Below, in pieces: positions 18,345-28,764 of a stretch of DNA of 64,000 nucleotides. The DNA lies in assembly GCA_001304855.1 (NCBI GenBank), contig BBZN01000007.1, positions 93,009 through 157,008 on the forward strand, read 5' to 3'. The DNA comes from Clostridia bacterium UC5.1-1D2 (lineage in GTDB: Bacteria; Bacillota; Clostridia; Lachnospirales; Lachnospiraceae). Positions within the stretch are counted from its first letter, which is position 1. Each line of letters starts with the position of its first letter. The position numbers and the translations under genes are program-made. The notes under the pieces are model-generated. The model was not told where the DNA came from, did no database searches, and saw only the letters and a list, made by a program, of their open reading frames with translations.

Positions 18345-18653
18345 TTAGATGGTTTTCATGAACTGAAGGAGCGTAACCTGCTGATCCGGGTTTAAACGGT
18401 TCCAGGCATCGAACATTTCTTTCTGTTTTTCCGTAAGGCATACAGCTTCCGAAGCATCTTCCAGAAAGAACTGCGAGAGCGTGATCCCAAACGCCGTACA
18501 GATTTTCTCCAGATTGGGTATCGTGGGAACTGCATTCTGTCTGGTCCAGGAGGAGACGGTGGATTGTGTGATACCGGATTTTTCAGCGAGCTGATATTCC
18601 GACCAGCCCCGCTCTAAACGCAGGGTGGTGATTCGTTCGATCATGTTAATCAT
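18345..18653 (-). CDS. XRE-family helix-turn-helix regulator
   Basis: 102 residues: an N-terminal HTH (YQLAEKSGITQSTVSSWTRQ) and a C-terminal acidic helix (LTEKQKEMFDAWNRLNPDQQ), common in phage-type repressors. It is transcribed away from the gene at 18774. The shared upstream region (18654-18773) contains three TATCGT motifs, at 18679, 18723 and 18743, which may be its binding sites. Confidence 0.8.
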   Translation of the reverse strand: MINMIERITTLRLERGWSEYQLAEKSGITQSTVSSWTRQNAVPTIPNLEKICTAFGITLSQFFLEDASEAVCLTEKQKEMFDAWNRLNPDQQVTLLQFMKTI

Positions 18654-18704
18654 AAAGACCCCTCCTATAGTAGTTTGTATCGTTTATTTTACTTTATTCT
18701 TTCG

Positions 18705-18733
18705 TTGTAATTTAATATTGTCTATCGTATAAT
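18705..18733 (+). promoter_or_regulatory. Sigma-A-type promoter
   Basis: TTGTAA (18705-18710), a 17-base spacer and a perfect TATAAT (18728-18733) face the gene at 18774, which has GAGAGGAG as ribosome site. TATCGT motifs overlap the promoter. Confidence 0.75.
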
Positions 18734-18773
18734 TCAAACAGTTTATCGTAGTGTTATTAAGAGAGGAGAACAA

Positions 18774-19360
18774 ATGGAATATCGAGTATTATCTAAAGAC
18801 ATGCAGGATAGAGAGGTTCAGGCATTAATGAGTATGCTGGTCCCAGGGAGTACCGTCCTCCGGATGGAGCGGCTGCACGATACCAACGCCATTGACGTTT
18901 ATTTTAGCAGGAACGCAACCGACCAGGAGTGCATGATCTCGTTTTTCCGGATGAACTGGAGGAGTGCCAGTTTTATATCCCGATTGAAAGCATGAAACTG
19001 TATACCCTTTACAATTTCCTAAGTGGATACAGCACGTTTTGGAAGGAGGCGCCTGCTCAGCCGAGGCCGAAAAAGGGAGATGAACAGAGGGAGCTTTTAT
19101 TGGATGAGATTGTCGGTTTTTGGGGAAAGCGGTTTCTGGAAGAAGGGAAACAGCAGGATCTGCAGGTGAGATGTGGCGATATTTGGAACAGGATTGTCCA
19201 TTATAGCATGGAGGCAGATGACAGCCTGAAAGGCGATGTCGCTTTGCTGGAGGAACTGGATGGCAGATTTCAGAAGGAGTGCAGGAAGTATTTTTATGCT
19301 CAGGGGCTGGCGGACGCGTATCGGGCTATGCAGATATTTGGGGCGTTGAAAACAGAATAA
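18774..19360 (+). CDS. Unknown protein (one frameshift near 18943)
   Basis: The first frame (MEYRVLSKDMQDREVQALMS onward) passes a T5 run near 18943 and shifts into a second frame. That frame continues with ELEECQFYIPIESMKLYTLY and ends QIFGALKTE. The merged length is about 195 residues. No membrane segment and no family recognised. It is followed by a strong terminator. Confidence 0.55.
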
Positions 19361-19367
19361 TGTAAAA

Positions 19368-19403
19368 AAGATGCTGCCGGTGGTTGAGAACTGGCAGCAT
19401 CTT
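19368..19403. terminator. Bidirectional intrinsic terminator
   Basis: AAGATGCTGCC (19368-19378) and GGCAGCATCTT (19393-19403) form a perfect 11-bp stem with a 14-base loop, flanked by A- and T-rich ends. It closes the gene at 18774. Confidence 0.8.
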
Positions 19404-19643
19404 TAAATTATTTCACTTATAAACTGGGACACATCTGTTTTTCGTAATCTAGGATTTGTTCCCAGGTCAGACACTCGGGTTTTTCTATCTCGGAAAAACT
19501 AAGCTATATTGTTCATTATAGGAAAACGCAATTAACATATCGTATATTATACTGCAAAATCGTGAGTTTTTTTAGAAAAAGTATATCCAAGAATTGAAAA
19601 CCATACTATAATAAACGTATTATACAGTACGGCGGAGGTCAAG
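19404..19643. other. Intergenic stretch with a possible coding remnant
   Basis: On the minus strand, 19417-19500 reads as a short open stretch ending CLTWEQILDYEKQMCPSL and a stop, which looks protein-like but has no start codon. The rest is A+T-rich leader for the ABC-3C operon. No further feature is supported. Confidence 0.3.
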
Positions 19644-21026
19644 ATGAATACATTGCGTTGGTTGCATATGTCAGATATACATTTTAAAGGAAATGAACAA
19701 TATGAGACAAAAAGAATGAGAGACAGTCTTATAGAGGAATTAAAAAAAGTTTCTATCGAAAAGAATATTGACCTTATTTTTATTACTGGAGATTTGGCAT
19801 ATCAAGGTTTAGGATATGATAAAGACTTAGAGAAATTTATTCAAGCCATATTGTCTTCAACAGGTGCAACATTAGATAATCTATTTATAGTACCTGGAAA
19901 TCATGACTTAAAAAGAAGCCAAACAGAGAAAATTTTCACTTGAGGGACTAAGAAAAGATGGAGTTAAATTAGAGAGTGACACTATTGAAACTTTAGAAAA
20001 AGGTTTTGCTCTTTAACAAAAAGTTTTACAAAAAAATAAAAAAAGAGGAATTGGAATTGTATATATAAAGTTATCAATAAGGGGGATATCAATATTATTT
20101 TGTTAAACACTGCATTTACTGCAGGAACAGATTCTGACGAAGGAAATTTAAATATTCACAGGGAAGAATTTTATAAGGCTATAAGTGAATTAAAAAGTCA
20201 GGAAAATTGTATAAATATAGTATTAGGACATCACTCAATAAAATGTTTTAAATCTAGGGATCAGAAAATAATTCAGAATAACTTTGATGATTATAATATT
20301 GATTTTTATTTGTGTGGGCATATCCATAAAGGAGGATATGACTACGATTTAAATACTGGACGGTTGATTCCTGCTTACAGCTGTGGTAGTTGTATGGTAG
20401 ATGGTTATGCAACAGTGACATTTGTTATTGGAGATTTAGATTTAGGTGCAAAAAAAGTAACATTAACATATTATAAGTGGCTTTTGGAAGAAGAATGTTG
20501 GACTGTAGGAGGCGCAGATGGGCGTAAAGCAATTAGTGGTACAATAAACTTGATATTAGAGAGATTTAAAAATGACGATTCTTTTGTAGATGTGGATATA
20601 AATGAAGATGAATTTCGCCGCTTTATGATGGAATTTCATGAGAAGGTGGCAAAGACAAGCATAGAGGATGCCAATATTGACCCTAGAGATGTTTTTGATA
20701 AGTTTCACAATATGAAATGCAATAAGAGCGTTGACAAACAATATAATTCGCTATGTAGATACTTTCCGATAATAGATGAAATTATGGAGAGCTCCTTACT
20801 GACACAGATAGAGAAGGAAAGTATTCCTAATATTGTTATCTCTGAATATAATAAACTGATAGACAATTTTACTAATGGAAACGAAATTATTGAAGGTATA
20901 GTTGAGAATATGTTTAAGGAGTATTCCACTAGCTTTAAGTATTCAAATACCATATTGAAGACATATTTCAAAATTTTAGTGTACTGGTCGATTTATGTGT
21001 GCGATATTTTCAATGATAAAAAGTAG
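19644..21026 (+). CDS. ABC-3C system effector: calcineurin-like metallophosphoesterase (frameshifts at 19940-20100)
   Basis: The N-terminal frame has the metallophosphoesterase motifs in order: WLHMSDIHF (DxH), FITGDLAY (GDL) and VPGNHDLK (GNHD). After two or three frame changes between 19940 and 20100, the sequence continues with NIVLGHHSIKCF (GHH) and YLCGHIHKGGY (GHxH). The C-terminal ~150 residues are a helical domain of the kind found on ABC-three-component effectors. The two genes that follow match a middle component and a DUF2326 ATPase, which makes this assignment firm. It likely acts as a nuclease or phosphoesterase once the ATPase senses its trigger. Confidence 0.75.
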
Positions 21027-21034
21027 GTGGTAGG

Positions 21035-21312
21035 GTGGACTATTTTAGAATTAATAAATATTCATTAATTGAGGAAAATATCATATTTATTTCAAGTAAT
21101 ATTATTGAAATACTAAATGGCGGAGCAAAGAGTTTTGGAAAAGTCATGGATGAATATCAAAAGAAATATGGCGAAGGCATGAGTTTGAATATGGAGATGA
21201 ATATTTATTTAGCAATGCTTTTTTGTATGAAATAGGGAAGATAAATTTTGATGGAAAGAAAATCAGTTTGGAGGTGAGGAAGTTTGATCTTGAAGGAAAT
21301 GTACATAATTAA
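21035..21312 (+). CDS. ABC-3C middle component (one frameshift near 21230)
   Basis: GTG 21035 follows GGTAGG and lies eight bases after the effector stop. The protein begins MDYFRINKYSLIEENIIFIS. One base added in the T6 run near 21228 extends it through LFLYEIGKINFDGKKI to a stop at 21312, about 92 residues. Small proteins of this size between effector and ATPase are the middle components of ABC-3C loci, thought to bridge the two. The end overlaps the start of the ATPase gene. Confidence 0.65.
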
Positions 21313-23022
21313 TCTTAAAGATAAAAGAAATATTAAAAAGATATGTATTTAATACGGTTGGTTTAAATATTATTCTAGGTGTTGCGAAAAAAGATTCCAA
21401 TGGCGTTGGGAAAACGGCAATGATAGATGCTATACGGATGGTATTAGGAGAAAAACTTCCCGCAGACTTTCGTAAAAAGAGGAGTAGGCAAAAAGGGATA
21501 TATTGATTGTTATTAAAGTCGAAATAGAAGAAAAAACTCAGTATTTAGGCCGACAAATTATAGACGGTGATACTGCCTATATTTCTGATAAAATCGTGAT
21601 GGATTTGAGAGCGTGGGAGCCGTTTGAACTTAATAAATATCGTGAAAAGATACAAGAATATATGTACAAAGATATGGTTTTAGAAGGAGCACCTTCGTTC
21701 CAGTCCATAAGAGAATACATTATTAGAGATGAGAAAACAGGGTTTACAGATATCGGGTTGTCAGGTAGAAGGGCAAATCAGATTAGTCAGTGCTTAGATT
21801 TTTTGTCATTATTGCCTACCCATTACGAGGCGGAAATAAAAAAACTAAAAAATGAACAGTCCGATTTAGAGGAAGATATAAAAATTATTAAGACAATTGC
21901 AAAAGATATTGTGAAATTAAAAAGTGATAAGGTTAAAATAGAGATAGAGATTAAAAAATCCGAGAGATGTTAGATTCCATTGATGTGAGTGAAAAAATAG
22001 ATTACGATGAAGAACAATATCTTCAGGCAAAAAAAAGATTGAAAAAGAATTGAGTCACAAATTTTTAAAAATGAGTTTAGTAAAAGACAGTTTGAACAAA
22101 ATATTGATAATTTAGAACAGAAACATCGGAAAATGCGAGAATTGGTTAATCTTCAAGATTACTATAAACAGATGATAAATTATTTTCCAGAGAGCCTTTC
22201 AAAAAATTATGAACAGATGGAGCAATTTTTTGCATATATGCTTGAAAATCGAGGTGATTATTTTAAAAGAAGAATAAAACAGTTGGAGGAAGAAGCCTCA
22301 AAATTAGTAGAAGAAAAAAGACGGCTACAAGATATAATTACCATTAGTACACAAGTTTTTCAAAATACACAAATTGTTGACGATATACATAGCATAAATG
22401 AACAGTTAAACAAAGAATATGAACGCTTGGCTGATGTTAAAATGAAAATCAATAAATATGACGAGATTAACGATCTTAAAATAGCCATAAATAAAAAGGA
22501 AAAGGAAATCCTTGAAAAAATGTTGGAGTATCAGAAAGAATACAATCAATACTCTGATTATATTGAAAATATTCAAAATCATTTTACAAAATTGGTTAAT
22601 ATTGCATATATGCAAGAGGGTGAGTTGACATATTGGTATGAGGATGAGTTAAATAAAAGGACACCAACAGGTCGTATTACAATAACATGTAAAATAGATG
22701 CTGAAAATTCTCATGGACGTTTATATATGAAGATTAACATGTTTGATTTAGCGTTATTTCTTAATAGAATTGATAATCAGGCTGGGTGTCAAATTTTGAT
22801 ACATGATGGTTCCTATTGTAAGCCGAGTCCAGATGCAAAGGCGAAAATTATTAATTATGTTGATGAGTATTTAAAAATAGAACAGGGCAATATTTTATAA
22901 CACTGAATAGAACAGAAATTGATACTTCGGATTTAGAAAGTTTTAGGGTGAAGGGAATGGTAGTTGCAGAATTTGATAGAGTGCAGGATGACAGCCAAAG
23001 TTTTTTTGGATTCAGGTATTAA
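21299..23022 (+). CDS. ABC-3C SMC-like ATPase (DUF2326), multiple frameshifts
   Basis: Start ATG 21299. Reading through several one-base shifts (near 21345, 21480, 21960, 22040 and 22888) gives about 575 residues. A P-loop SNGVGKTAMIDAIRMVLGEK follows a short beta lead-in. Long coiled coil runs through the middle (KKLKNEQSDLEEDIKIIKT and KLVEEKRRLQDIITIS). The DUF2326 end has CQILIHDGSYCKPSPDAKA and, after adding one C at about 22888, GQYFITLNRTEID. It resembles RecN/SMC-type ATPases of conflict systems and is probably the DNA or invader sensor. Confidence 0.75.
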
Positions 23023-23197
23023 ATTAATGTGAGCTGCTCATGTTAAGTAGACAAACTATGTGTACGAGTTACTTCTATTTTTGATTATAAAACCAAAGTC
23101 ACCGATCAAACCTATAAACCTATTGTACACTGACTATCTGTATAGTTAAATTATTCTATTAGCTGTAAAAATCATAGAATTATATGATGGAGCATGA

Positions 23198-23203
23198 TAT
23201 AAT
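23198..23203 (+). promoter_or_regulatory. -10 element of the toxin mRNA
   Basis: TATAAT at 23198-23203, with a weak -35 (TAGAAT) 17 bases upstream, faces the small toxin gene at 23251. Confidence 0.5.
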
Positions 23204-23250
23204 AAATAGGTTACCGCCTCCTACATTGGTACGGAAGGGAGGTGTCCTAG

Positions 23251-23337
23251 TTGGAATTTGTTACATCCCTTATAATCGCTGTCGTGGCAGGTGTGGTTAG
23301 CCACCTCATCTGTAAATGGTTGGACAACGATAAATAG
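23251..23337 (+). CDS. Type I toxin, small hydrophobic peptide (Fst/holin-like)
   Basis: A TTG start at 23251, with GGGAGG 12 bases upstream, encodes 28 residues: one membrane helix (VTSLIIAVVAGVVSHLICKW) followed by a charged tail LDNDK. This size and layout match par/Fst-family membrane toxins. The gene ends before a bidirectional terminator shared with a convergent antisense RNA. A 29-30-base direct repeat links its translation start region to the antitoxin region. Confidence 0.7.
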   Translation: MEFVTSLIIAVVAGVVSHLICKWLDNDK

Positions 23338-23384
23338 CCGGTAATCAGCCTATGGTTTAAGCCACCATACCAAAACGGAATAGA

Positions 23385-23452
23385 AAACCCCCAGACGGCC
23401 ATCTGGGGGTTTTCATTGCTGTCCTATGTGGACTTGTTACATCTCTTAGCCT
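23385..23452 (-). ncRNA. Predicted antisense antitoxin RNA (RNAII-like)
   Basis: A perfect leftward promoter (23459-23487) would start an RNA near 23452 that ends at the shared terminator, about 67 bases long. It carries the second copy of the direct repeat (23420-23448 against 23243-23272; core TTGTTACATCyCTTA). It is therefore antisense to the ribosome-binding and start region of the toxin mRNA as well as to its 3' end. Size, convergence and repeats match the par(pAD1) layout. Confidence 0.65.
23386..23411. terminator. Bidirectional terminator shared by toxin and antitoxin RNAs
   Basis: AACCCCCAGA (23386-23395) and TCTGGGGGTT (23402-23411) form a perfect 10-bp stem with a 6-base loop. A run lies on the left and a T run on the right, so it works in both directions. 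Confidence 0.85.
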
Positions 23453-23458
23453 ACTGGC

Positions 23459-23487
23459 ATTATAGCATATGTAGGTTTGAAATGCAA
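23459..23487 (-). promoter_or_regulatory. Promoter of the antitoxin RNA
   Basis: Minus strand TTGCAT (23487-23482) and a perfect TATAAT (23464-23459), spaced exactly 17 bases. Stronger than the toxin promoter, as expected for an unstable antitoxin RNA. Confidence 0.75.
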
Positions 23488-23530
23488 TATGCCAGATTTC
23501 CTGAAAAAGTAATATCAGTATGAGAAAAAG

Positions 23531-24424
23531 CTATAAAGAGAGTTTCCATTGCCAGAAAATTTCCCATATGTTATATAAAAACTTATAATTACAATAATAA
23601 GTGCTGTTATTCCATGCATTAACCAAGCTATCCTCTAGTGTCGTATCTAATATTTCAAGAGCAATATAATACATATCACAAATGAATCGCCCTAGTTTTT
23701 GCTTTTCTAGTATTACAGGATTACTTGCAAAATATTCAAATTGCTGATAAAGCGAGAGGTGATCTAATATTATGTTAAAACCATGGTAAGCCTCTTCATT
23801 ATATTGAGTATAATGTTGACAACAATCTTTGAGCTGATTTAAGACAGATAAACTGCTAAGAAAACTATATCTATGATTTAAAGCATAAATCAGGTAGACA
23901 GCATCTATATATATTTCATCAGATATCGTAAAGTTAGGTGTTATATGACGCATTAGGACTTCTTTATCTTTTTCGCATGCAGCATATGGATGTTTACCTA
24001 CAGGTGTATATGTACGGAGATATTGATTTAAAGCGACATTATTACTTACATCTATTACATAATTGTGTAGATAGAAACTTTCTTGGTTAATAAATTCATT
24101 AAGTAAAGAAGAAGTATTTTGGATGTCGTATGGTACTATAAAAGGAATATCATCAGGAGTTAGTGCGACTTCAAGATGATTCAAATATCCTACCGGAATA
24201 ATATGTAAAGGGTTATCTCCAATTTTATTATATTTAAAAAGCACTATTCCTAGTGATTTTGAGACACTATATATCGAACGTTGCTGGCTACCATTTACTT
24301 GTAGCCGAATTTCATTTGCAATGATAGTATCAGCCTGTGCTTTATTAATTAATTGATAAGATTGTGTATTGGTCTCATAATTTATACGTTGTTCAAAAGC
24401 ATCTTCAATATGAAAGTAGGCCAT
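23531..24424 (-). CDS. Unknown A+T-rich cargo protein
   Basis: 297 residues from ATG 24424, chosen because GGAGGAATACT precedes it. It begins MAYFHIEDAFEQRINYETNT. There is no signal peptide or membrane segment. The C-terminal half is rich in Tyr, Leu and Asn and looks alpha-helical. Base composition is like the neighbouring ABC-3C genes and unlike the ICE backbone, so it arrived as cargo. No family recognised; a defence or accessory role is possible from position only. Confidence 0.6.
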   Translation of the reverse strand: MAYFHIEDAFEQRINYETNTQSYQLINKAQADTIIANEIRLQVNGSQQRSIYSVSKSLGIVLFKYNKIGDNPLHIIPVGYLNHLEVALTPDDIPFIVPYDIQNTSSLLNEFINQESFYLHNYVIDVSNNVALNQYLRTYTPVGKHPYAACEKDKEVLMRHITPNFTISDEIYIDAVYLIYALNHRYSFLSSLSVLNQLKDCCQHYTQYNEEAYHGFNIILDHLSLYQQFEYFASNPVILEKQKLGRFICDMYYIALEILDTTLEDSLVNAWNNSTYYCNYKFLYNIWEIFWQWKLSL

Positions 24425-24545
24425 AGTATTCCTCCCTGATATTAGTAATGCTTTAAGTATATACTCTATAAAGAAGAAAGTAAATTCATTAATATTATAA
24501 TTTAATGGATGCGGAGCCATTATAAAATCGGCCCCGCATAGGTAA

Positions 24546-25521
24546 CTAATAGTTCTGCTTTATAATCCTAGAAATCAACCCCACCGCCACATTCCTCTCC
24601 GCATCTATCCGCGTAACCACAAAGCTAACCTCATCCTTCTTCCCAGGCAACCGGTTATCATAGCAGGAGTGGGCAATCGCGTTGACTCCGATACTAAGCC
24701 GCACAAACACGGTTCCCTTATGGATATCCGTCACGGTTCCGGCATACTTCCCCTGAATCTTGCAGCGGGCCAGGTTGGCCTTGCTGGTATTCCCATTGAC
24801 GCTTTTTACATCGGCCTTCACACTGATATCCTGCTGATCTTTCACGGTAACGGAAAGGATACGCACCAAAATCTGATCCCCGACATGAAACCGCTCGTTG
24901 GCATCGCCCAGCCAGTCCCAGGAGAGATCCCTGGCGAGGATCGAACACTCCACGCCGAAGATCTCCACGCGGACTACCTTTCGGCCACGGCAATTACTCT
25001 GGCCTGCACAATCCGGTCTTCGCATACCCGTGTTTTCCGCTGGCATCCGGCAGGTAGAAAATCTGCCGTTTCTTATACATCGCGTCTTTTCGGCTGGCAA
25101 CGACACTCCGGCTGGCCGTATCCAGTCCTTTCACCAGGAAGTCAATTTCGCAGCCCAGCATATTACCGAGGATTTTGCTCTGGCGCTGTGCCAGCTCCCC
25201 GTAGTCATGGCTTTCGTCTTCCACCAGGTTAATCATCATCTCGCTTAACGGGATAACCACCCGCATTTCTTTATAATAGATCACGGCGATGACACCGCCC
25301 TGGTCTATGCGCTCCACACCGCCCAGGGTTCCCGTCAGGATCTTTTTCGTGCGGTAGGCGTTTTGAAGCTCGTGCCAGATCAAATCCTCCCGGCTTTCTG
25401 GTGTCTCCACCTCCGCATCGGAATCAATGGTGAGAATAGAGGACGGCGCAGCCTTCCTGACCGCTGTGGTTTCTAACATGGATTCCTTCTGTTCCGTTTC
25501 AGTTACCTTTTTTGTAGCCAT
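24546..25521 (-). CDS. S1 RNA-binding-domain protein (one frameshift near 25020)
   Basis: The first frame (MATKKVTETEQKESMLETTA) carries ILTGTLGGVERIDQGGVIAV, an S1/OB-like repeat, and ends near 25000. The second frame continues RKVVRVEIFGVECSILARDL and contains a further S1 repeat (GKYAGTVTDIHKGTVFVRLS). Merged length is about 325 residues. S1-like proteins of this size occur as accessory genes of clostridial ICEs; the role is unknown. It is the last gene of the type IV secretion block. Confidence 0.65.
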
Positions 25522-25584
25522 AGATAAAATCTCCTTCCAAAATTTTTATGTATTAAAATCCGCCGTATATCTGGAAAGCGGTAT

Positions 25585-27525
25585 TTAACTGGACATGATT
25601 GACTCCTTATCAGTAGGGACAATCATTACATCTTCACTTACTGTATCCGGATTTCTTCGGGATTCCGTATACAAAGGCGCCGGTTCCGGCTTTGCCGGTC
25701 CGGGTTTAGAACCGCGCCGGCTCCTTGCTGCCGGTTTCGGTTTCATCATTCCCGTAAATCCGGTTCCGCTACATCCGGCAGCGTTCTCCATTCCGGGACG
25801 TGTTCCGTTGCCTTCCTGGGAGTAAGTTTCTTACTTTCCGGGTGGAGGGAGTAATCAAATTTCTCCACCTTCAGCACCTTCTGGCCCCGCAGGATAATCA
25901 GCGCCTGGTCCAGAGGAAACCGCAGCACTTCATCCATGGTGAGCAGTTTCCGCTTTCCAATCGAACTGGTTTCCCGGTATTCCGGCGTATAATCGGAAAC
26001 CCTCCAGGTGTTAAGCTGTTTTGCATGGCTGGACACTCCTATGGTAATATCCCCGGTGCGTTCCGAGATAAAGTTGGCCGTCAGCTCATCCGTACACCCC
26101 AGAAAAAGCTGGGTATCACAGTTCCCGATGATTTCCTGCCATTGGTTCAGCGGATACCGGTTCTGCATTTGCGGAAGATTTTGAAATACGCATGCCAGAA
26201 ACAGGGATCGACTGCGAATGGTAGAAATTTTTTTCGTCAGATCTGGAATGACGCCTATGTTTGCCAGCTCATCTGCTATAATCTGAACCGGAACCGGAAG
26301 GCGCCCTCCCCGTGCCATGCTTATCCGCATAGCGGACCAGCTTAATAAATACGAAGCTCATGAACATGGAGGATAAGAAGTCAAAGGTGCTATCCTGATC
26401 GCTGGTGATACAGAAGTAAGCACATTTTTCATAGCCGGGCCGTGTCAGATTGATCTCGTTACAGCTGGTGATCTGCCGGATCAGTTTATTCTGAAATACC
26501 TGCAGACGGGAACCCAGCCCAACAATCACACCGCTCCGCACTGTATCGGAAGCCTGGCGGAAGATAGAATAAGGCGCCTTAGCCGGGTGGGAAACCGGAA
26601 GCATATCAAACAGGCTGTTTAATTCCTGCTCTGAAGTATTGGTAAGCAGCTTATATACCTGGCCGATGTTCTTTCCTTCCGGTGGGAATCCCTGCTCCAC
26701 ATACAGGACCAGAGCCTTTAACAGGTTCAGCTCCGCATTGTCCCAGAAATGGTCCGGCTTTCCGGAACCGGTGTTTTTAATGATGACGTCTGCAAAGAGC
26801 TGCGCCATGGTTTCCTGGCCTTCAATCTCCATCAGGCAGTTCCAGGAATCGGAATTTTCCGGGTTTACCAGATTGAAGACACGGACGGTATATCCGTTTT
26901 CCTCCAGATAGACGGCCATATCCTCATAAAGCTCACTTTTCGGATCGGTGACAATCAGGGATTCCCCTCTGGCGACACAGGTAAATACAAGATTCCGCAC
27001 AAAGGCTCTGGATTTCATGGAACCGGACGCGCCATATACGGCGATGTTGCGGTTCATTCTGGTCTTTTCAGGAAGGCATACCGCCTTATTGTCCAGCTTT
27101 CCCAAAATAATGCCGCGGGCGAGGCGGACATCCTTTATCAGTTCCAAAACCTTACCCATCTCATCCTCTGTCATGAAGCCGGAGGTTCCATAGGCGCCCT
27201 GGTCGGAATATTTTAAGTTCCGCTCCCGGTCGTACTCCAGCTTATCGCCATATCCCATCCGCATCACCATAAGTATGAGCAGAGCGGCCAGCAGAAGACA
27301 GAGAAGAACCCCGTACAGGTTATAGGGGAATACCGTCAGGGCGTGAGCGCAGGCCGGGATGGCTGGGGAAGGAAAGCCAGGGGAAACCGTGCTGCCCGGA
27401 CCGTTTCCGTTTTCCAGCCACCGGTTATAGTTGATAAAAAACTGGGTGATATATCCGGCTGCATAGAGCAGGGGAAGAATCACTCCCGGAAGGAAAAACG
27501 GCAGCTTCCAAAATTTCTGTTTCAT
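25585..27525 (-). CDS. virD4: VirD4/TraG-type coupling protein (two frameshifts)
   Basis: About 645 residues after joining three frames (breaks near 26290 and 25780). The N-terminus has two membrane segments. Walker A is GASGSMKSRAFV, preceded by RNIAVY, as in TraG/VirD4 of Gram-positive ICEs. LIVTDPKSELY follows. The middle frame holds PVQIIADELANIGVIPD (Walker B region) and ACVFQNLPQMQNRY. The tail is Pro/Lys-rich. It links the relaxosome to the secretion channel. Its start overlaps the stop of the upstream gene. Confidence 0.85.
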
Positions 27526-28631
27526 TTGAAGAACCTCCGTTTAAATTTGTCTAAGTCAATCGTGTGTACTTCCACCACATCTTTGCCGTACTGCAGAACT
27601 GCTTCCTTCTGAAAATCAAAGCACAGGATTTGGCCGTTCAGCTGCCGCAAGCGGAGAGCGGCCACAAACCGGCTGATCCTTTGCATGTCAAAATCGCAGG
27701 CATAGAGAACCGGGATACCGGACCGGTCAATGGCGTCATGTTCAAAGGGATATGCCTCCCCGTCCGGCTGGTATAAATCTGATCCCAGCAGGGCCTTTAG
27801 CTGTAATAGGATCTCTGGAAAGGCCAGGAGCCGGAGCAGCGATTCTCCGGCCGTGGTATCCGGAACAAAATGAAAGCTGGAGTAACTGGTATCCAGGCTG
27901 AAGCAGCACTTATGATAGCCGCCGGTGCTCGTCATCAGGACGGAGGCGGTATCCATATCGCTCCCAATCATGACGGCATGGATTTCCGTGTCAGTACGGT
28001 AGAAACCGGAGAGGACACCCTGGCTGATATGGTGCTGCAAGATAGCTTTCAGCTTGATTTCCGTCTGGTAAGACCACTTCATGGCACAGTTACCGGTGTA
28101 ATAAACCACGTAGACCGCATCTACTGTAAGCAGCACACCCATAGTCCTGGAATTATTGACCTTCACAGTCTCCATACCCAGCTCCTTTATTTCGCGTGAC
28201 TGGTAGTATACGGGAAATGGAAGGGCCTGCGCGGCGGGGGAAGCCCTGGACTGGAACAACAGCGGTTTCCGGTCGCGGAACAGTTCAATGCCGGCGGCTA
28301 GTATCAACTGGCAGGTGCGCGCCGTTTGATGGAGCCGGAGACGGCGGGGGGCTTCGCTTCGAGGCTGGTTGGTATCGGAACTGCCTGTTAAGTAGAAGGA
28401 GAAGCGTTCCGGGTTCTGCTGTAAGAGAAGCCGTTTTCCACTGGCGGTAAGCCGGTAGCCGCGGAGCCGGTCCCGGTAGTGCGTCCGGATCAGCCGCTCA
28501 TCCTTCAGGCGGGTAATCATCTTCTCCCCGTAACTGACGCCTGGGCCGATACGGGAAAGCAGGTCGGCGGGGAACTCGCCTGAAACGGCTGTAAGTTCCA
28601 GAAGCCGGTACTGGTATGTATCTGTGTTCAA
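27522..28631 (-). CDS. Winged-helix ICE protein, unknown (possibly replication-relaxation type)
   Basis: 369 residues. The N-terminal ~80 residues look like a winged helix (ISYGEKMITRLKDERLIRTH-type spacing: GVSYGEKMITRLKDERLI). The rest is a mixed alpha/beta domain with FHFVPDTTAGESLLRLLAFP and a C-terminal FDFQKEAVLQYGKDVVEVHT. This layout resembles 'replication-relaxation' family proteins of Firmicutes mobile elements, but I am not certain. It precedes virD4 with a four-base overlap. Confidence 0.5.
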   Translation of the reverse strand: MNTDTYQYRLLELTAVSGEFPADLLSRIGPGVSYGEKMITRLKDERLIRTHYRDRLRGYRLTASGKRLLLQQNPERFSFYLTGSSDTNQPRSEAPRRLRLHQTARTCQLILAAGIELFRDRKPLLFQSRASPAAQALPFPVYYQSREIKELGMETVKVNNSRTMGVLLTVDAVYVVYYTGNCAMKWSYQTEIKLKAILQHHISQGVLSGFYRTDTEIHAVMIGSDMDTASVLMTSTGGYHKCCFSLDTSYSSFHFVPDTTAGESLLRLLAFPEILLQLKALLGSDLYQPDGEAYPFEHDAIDRSGIPVLYACDFDMQRISRFVAALRLRQLNGQILCFDFQKEAVLQYGKDVVEVHTIDLDKFKRRFFK

Positions 28632-28764
28632 AGGATAAAACCTCCCTTCTGATAACCGTATCCGACTGAAACTCCGGTAAAATCCGCCGGCAGGAGAGTG
28701 GCCGGAACTGCTGTGTTTACCGGTTTTTCACGGGTTTTTACCGTAGTCGGAAATTATGATAAGA
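28632..28764. other. Short non-coding gap upstream of the winged-helix gene
   Basis: It holds GGGAGG as ribosome site for the gene ending at 27522 and no clear promoter. Nothing else is seen. Confidence 0.4.
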
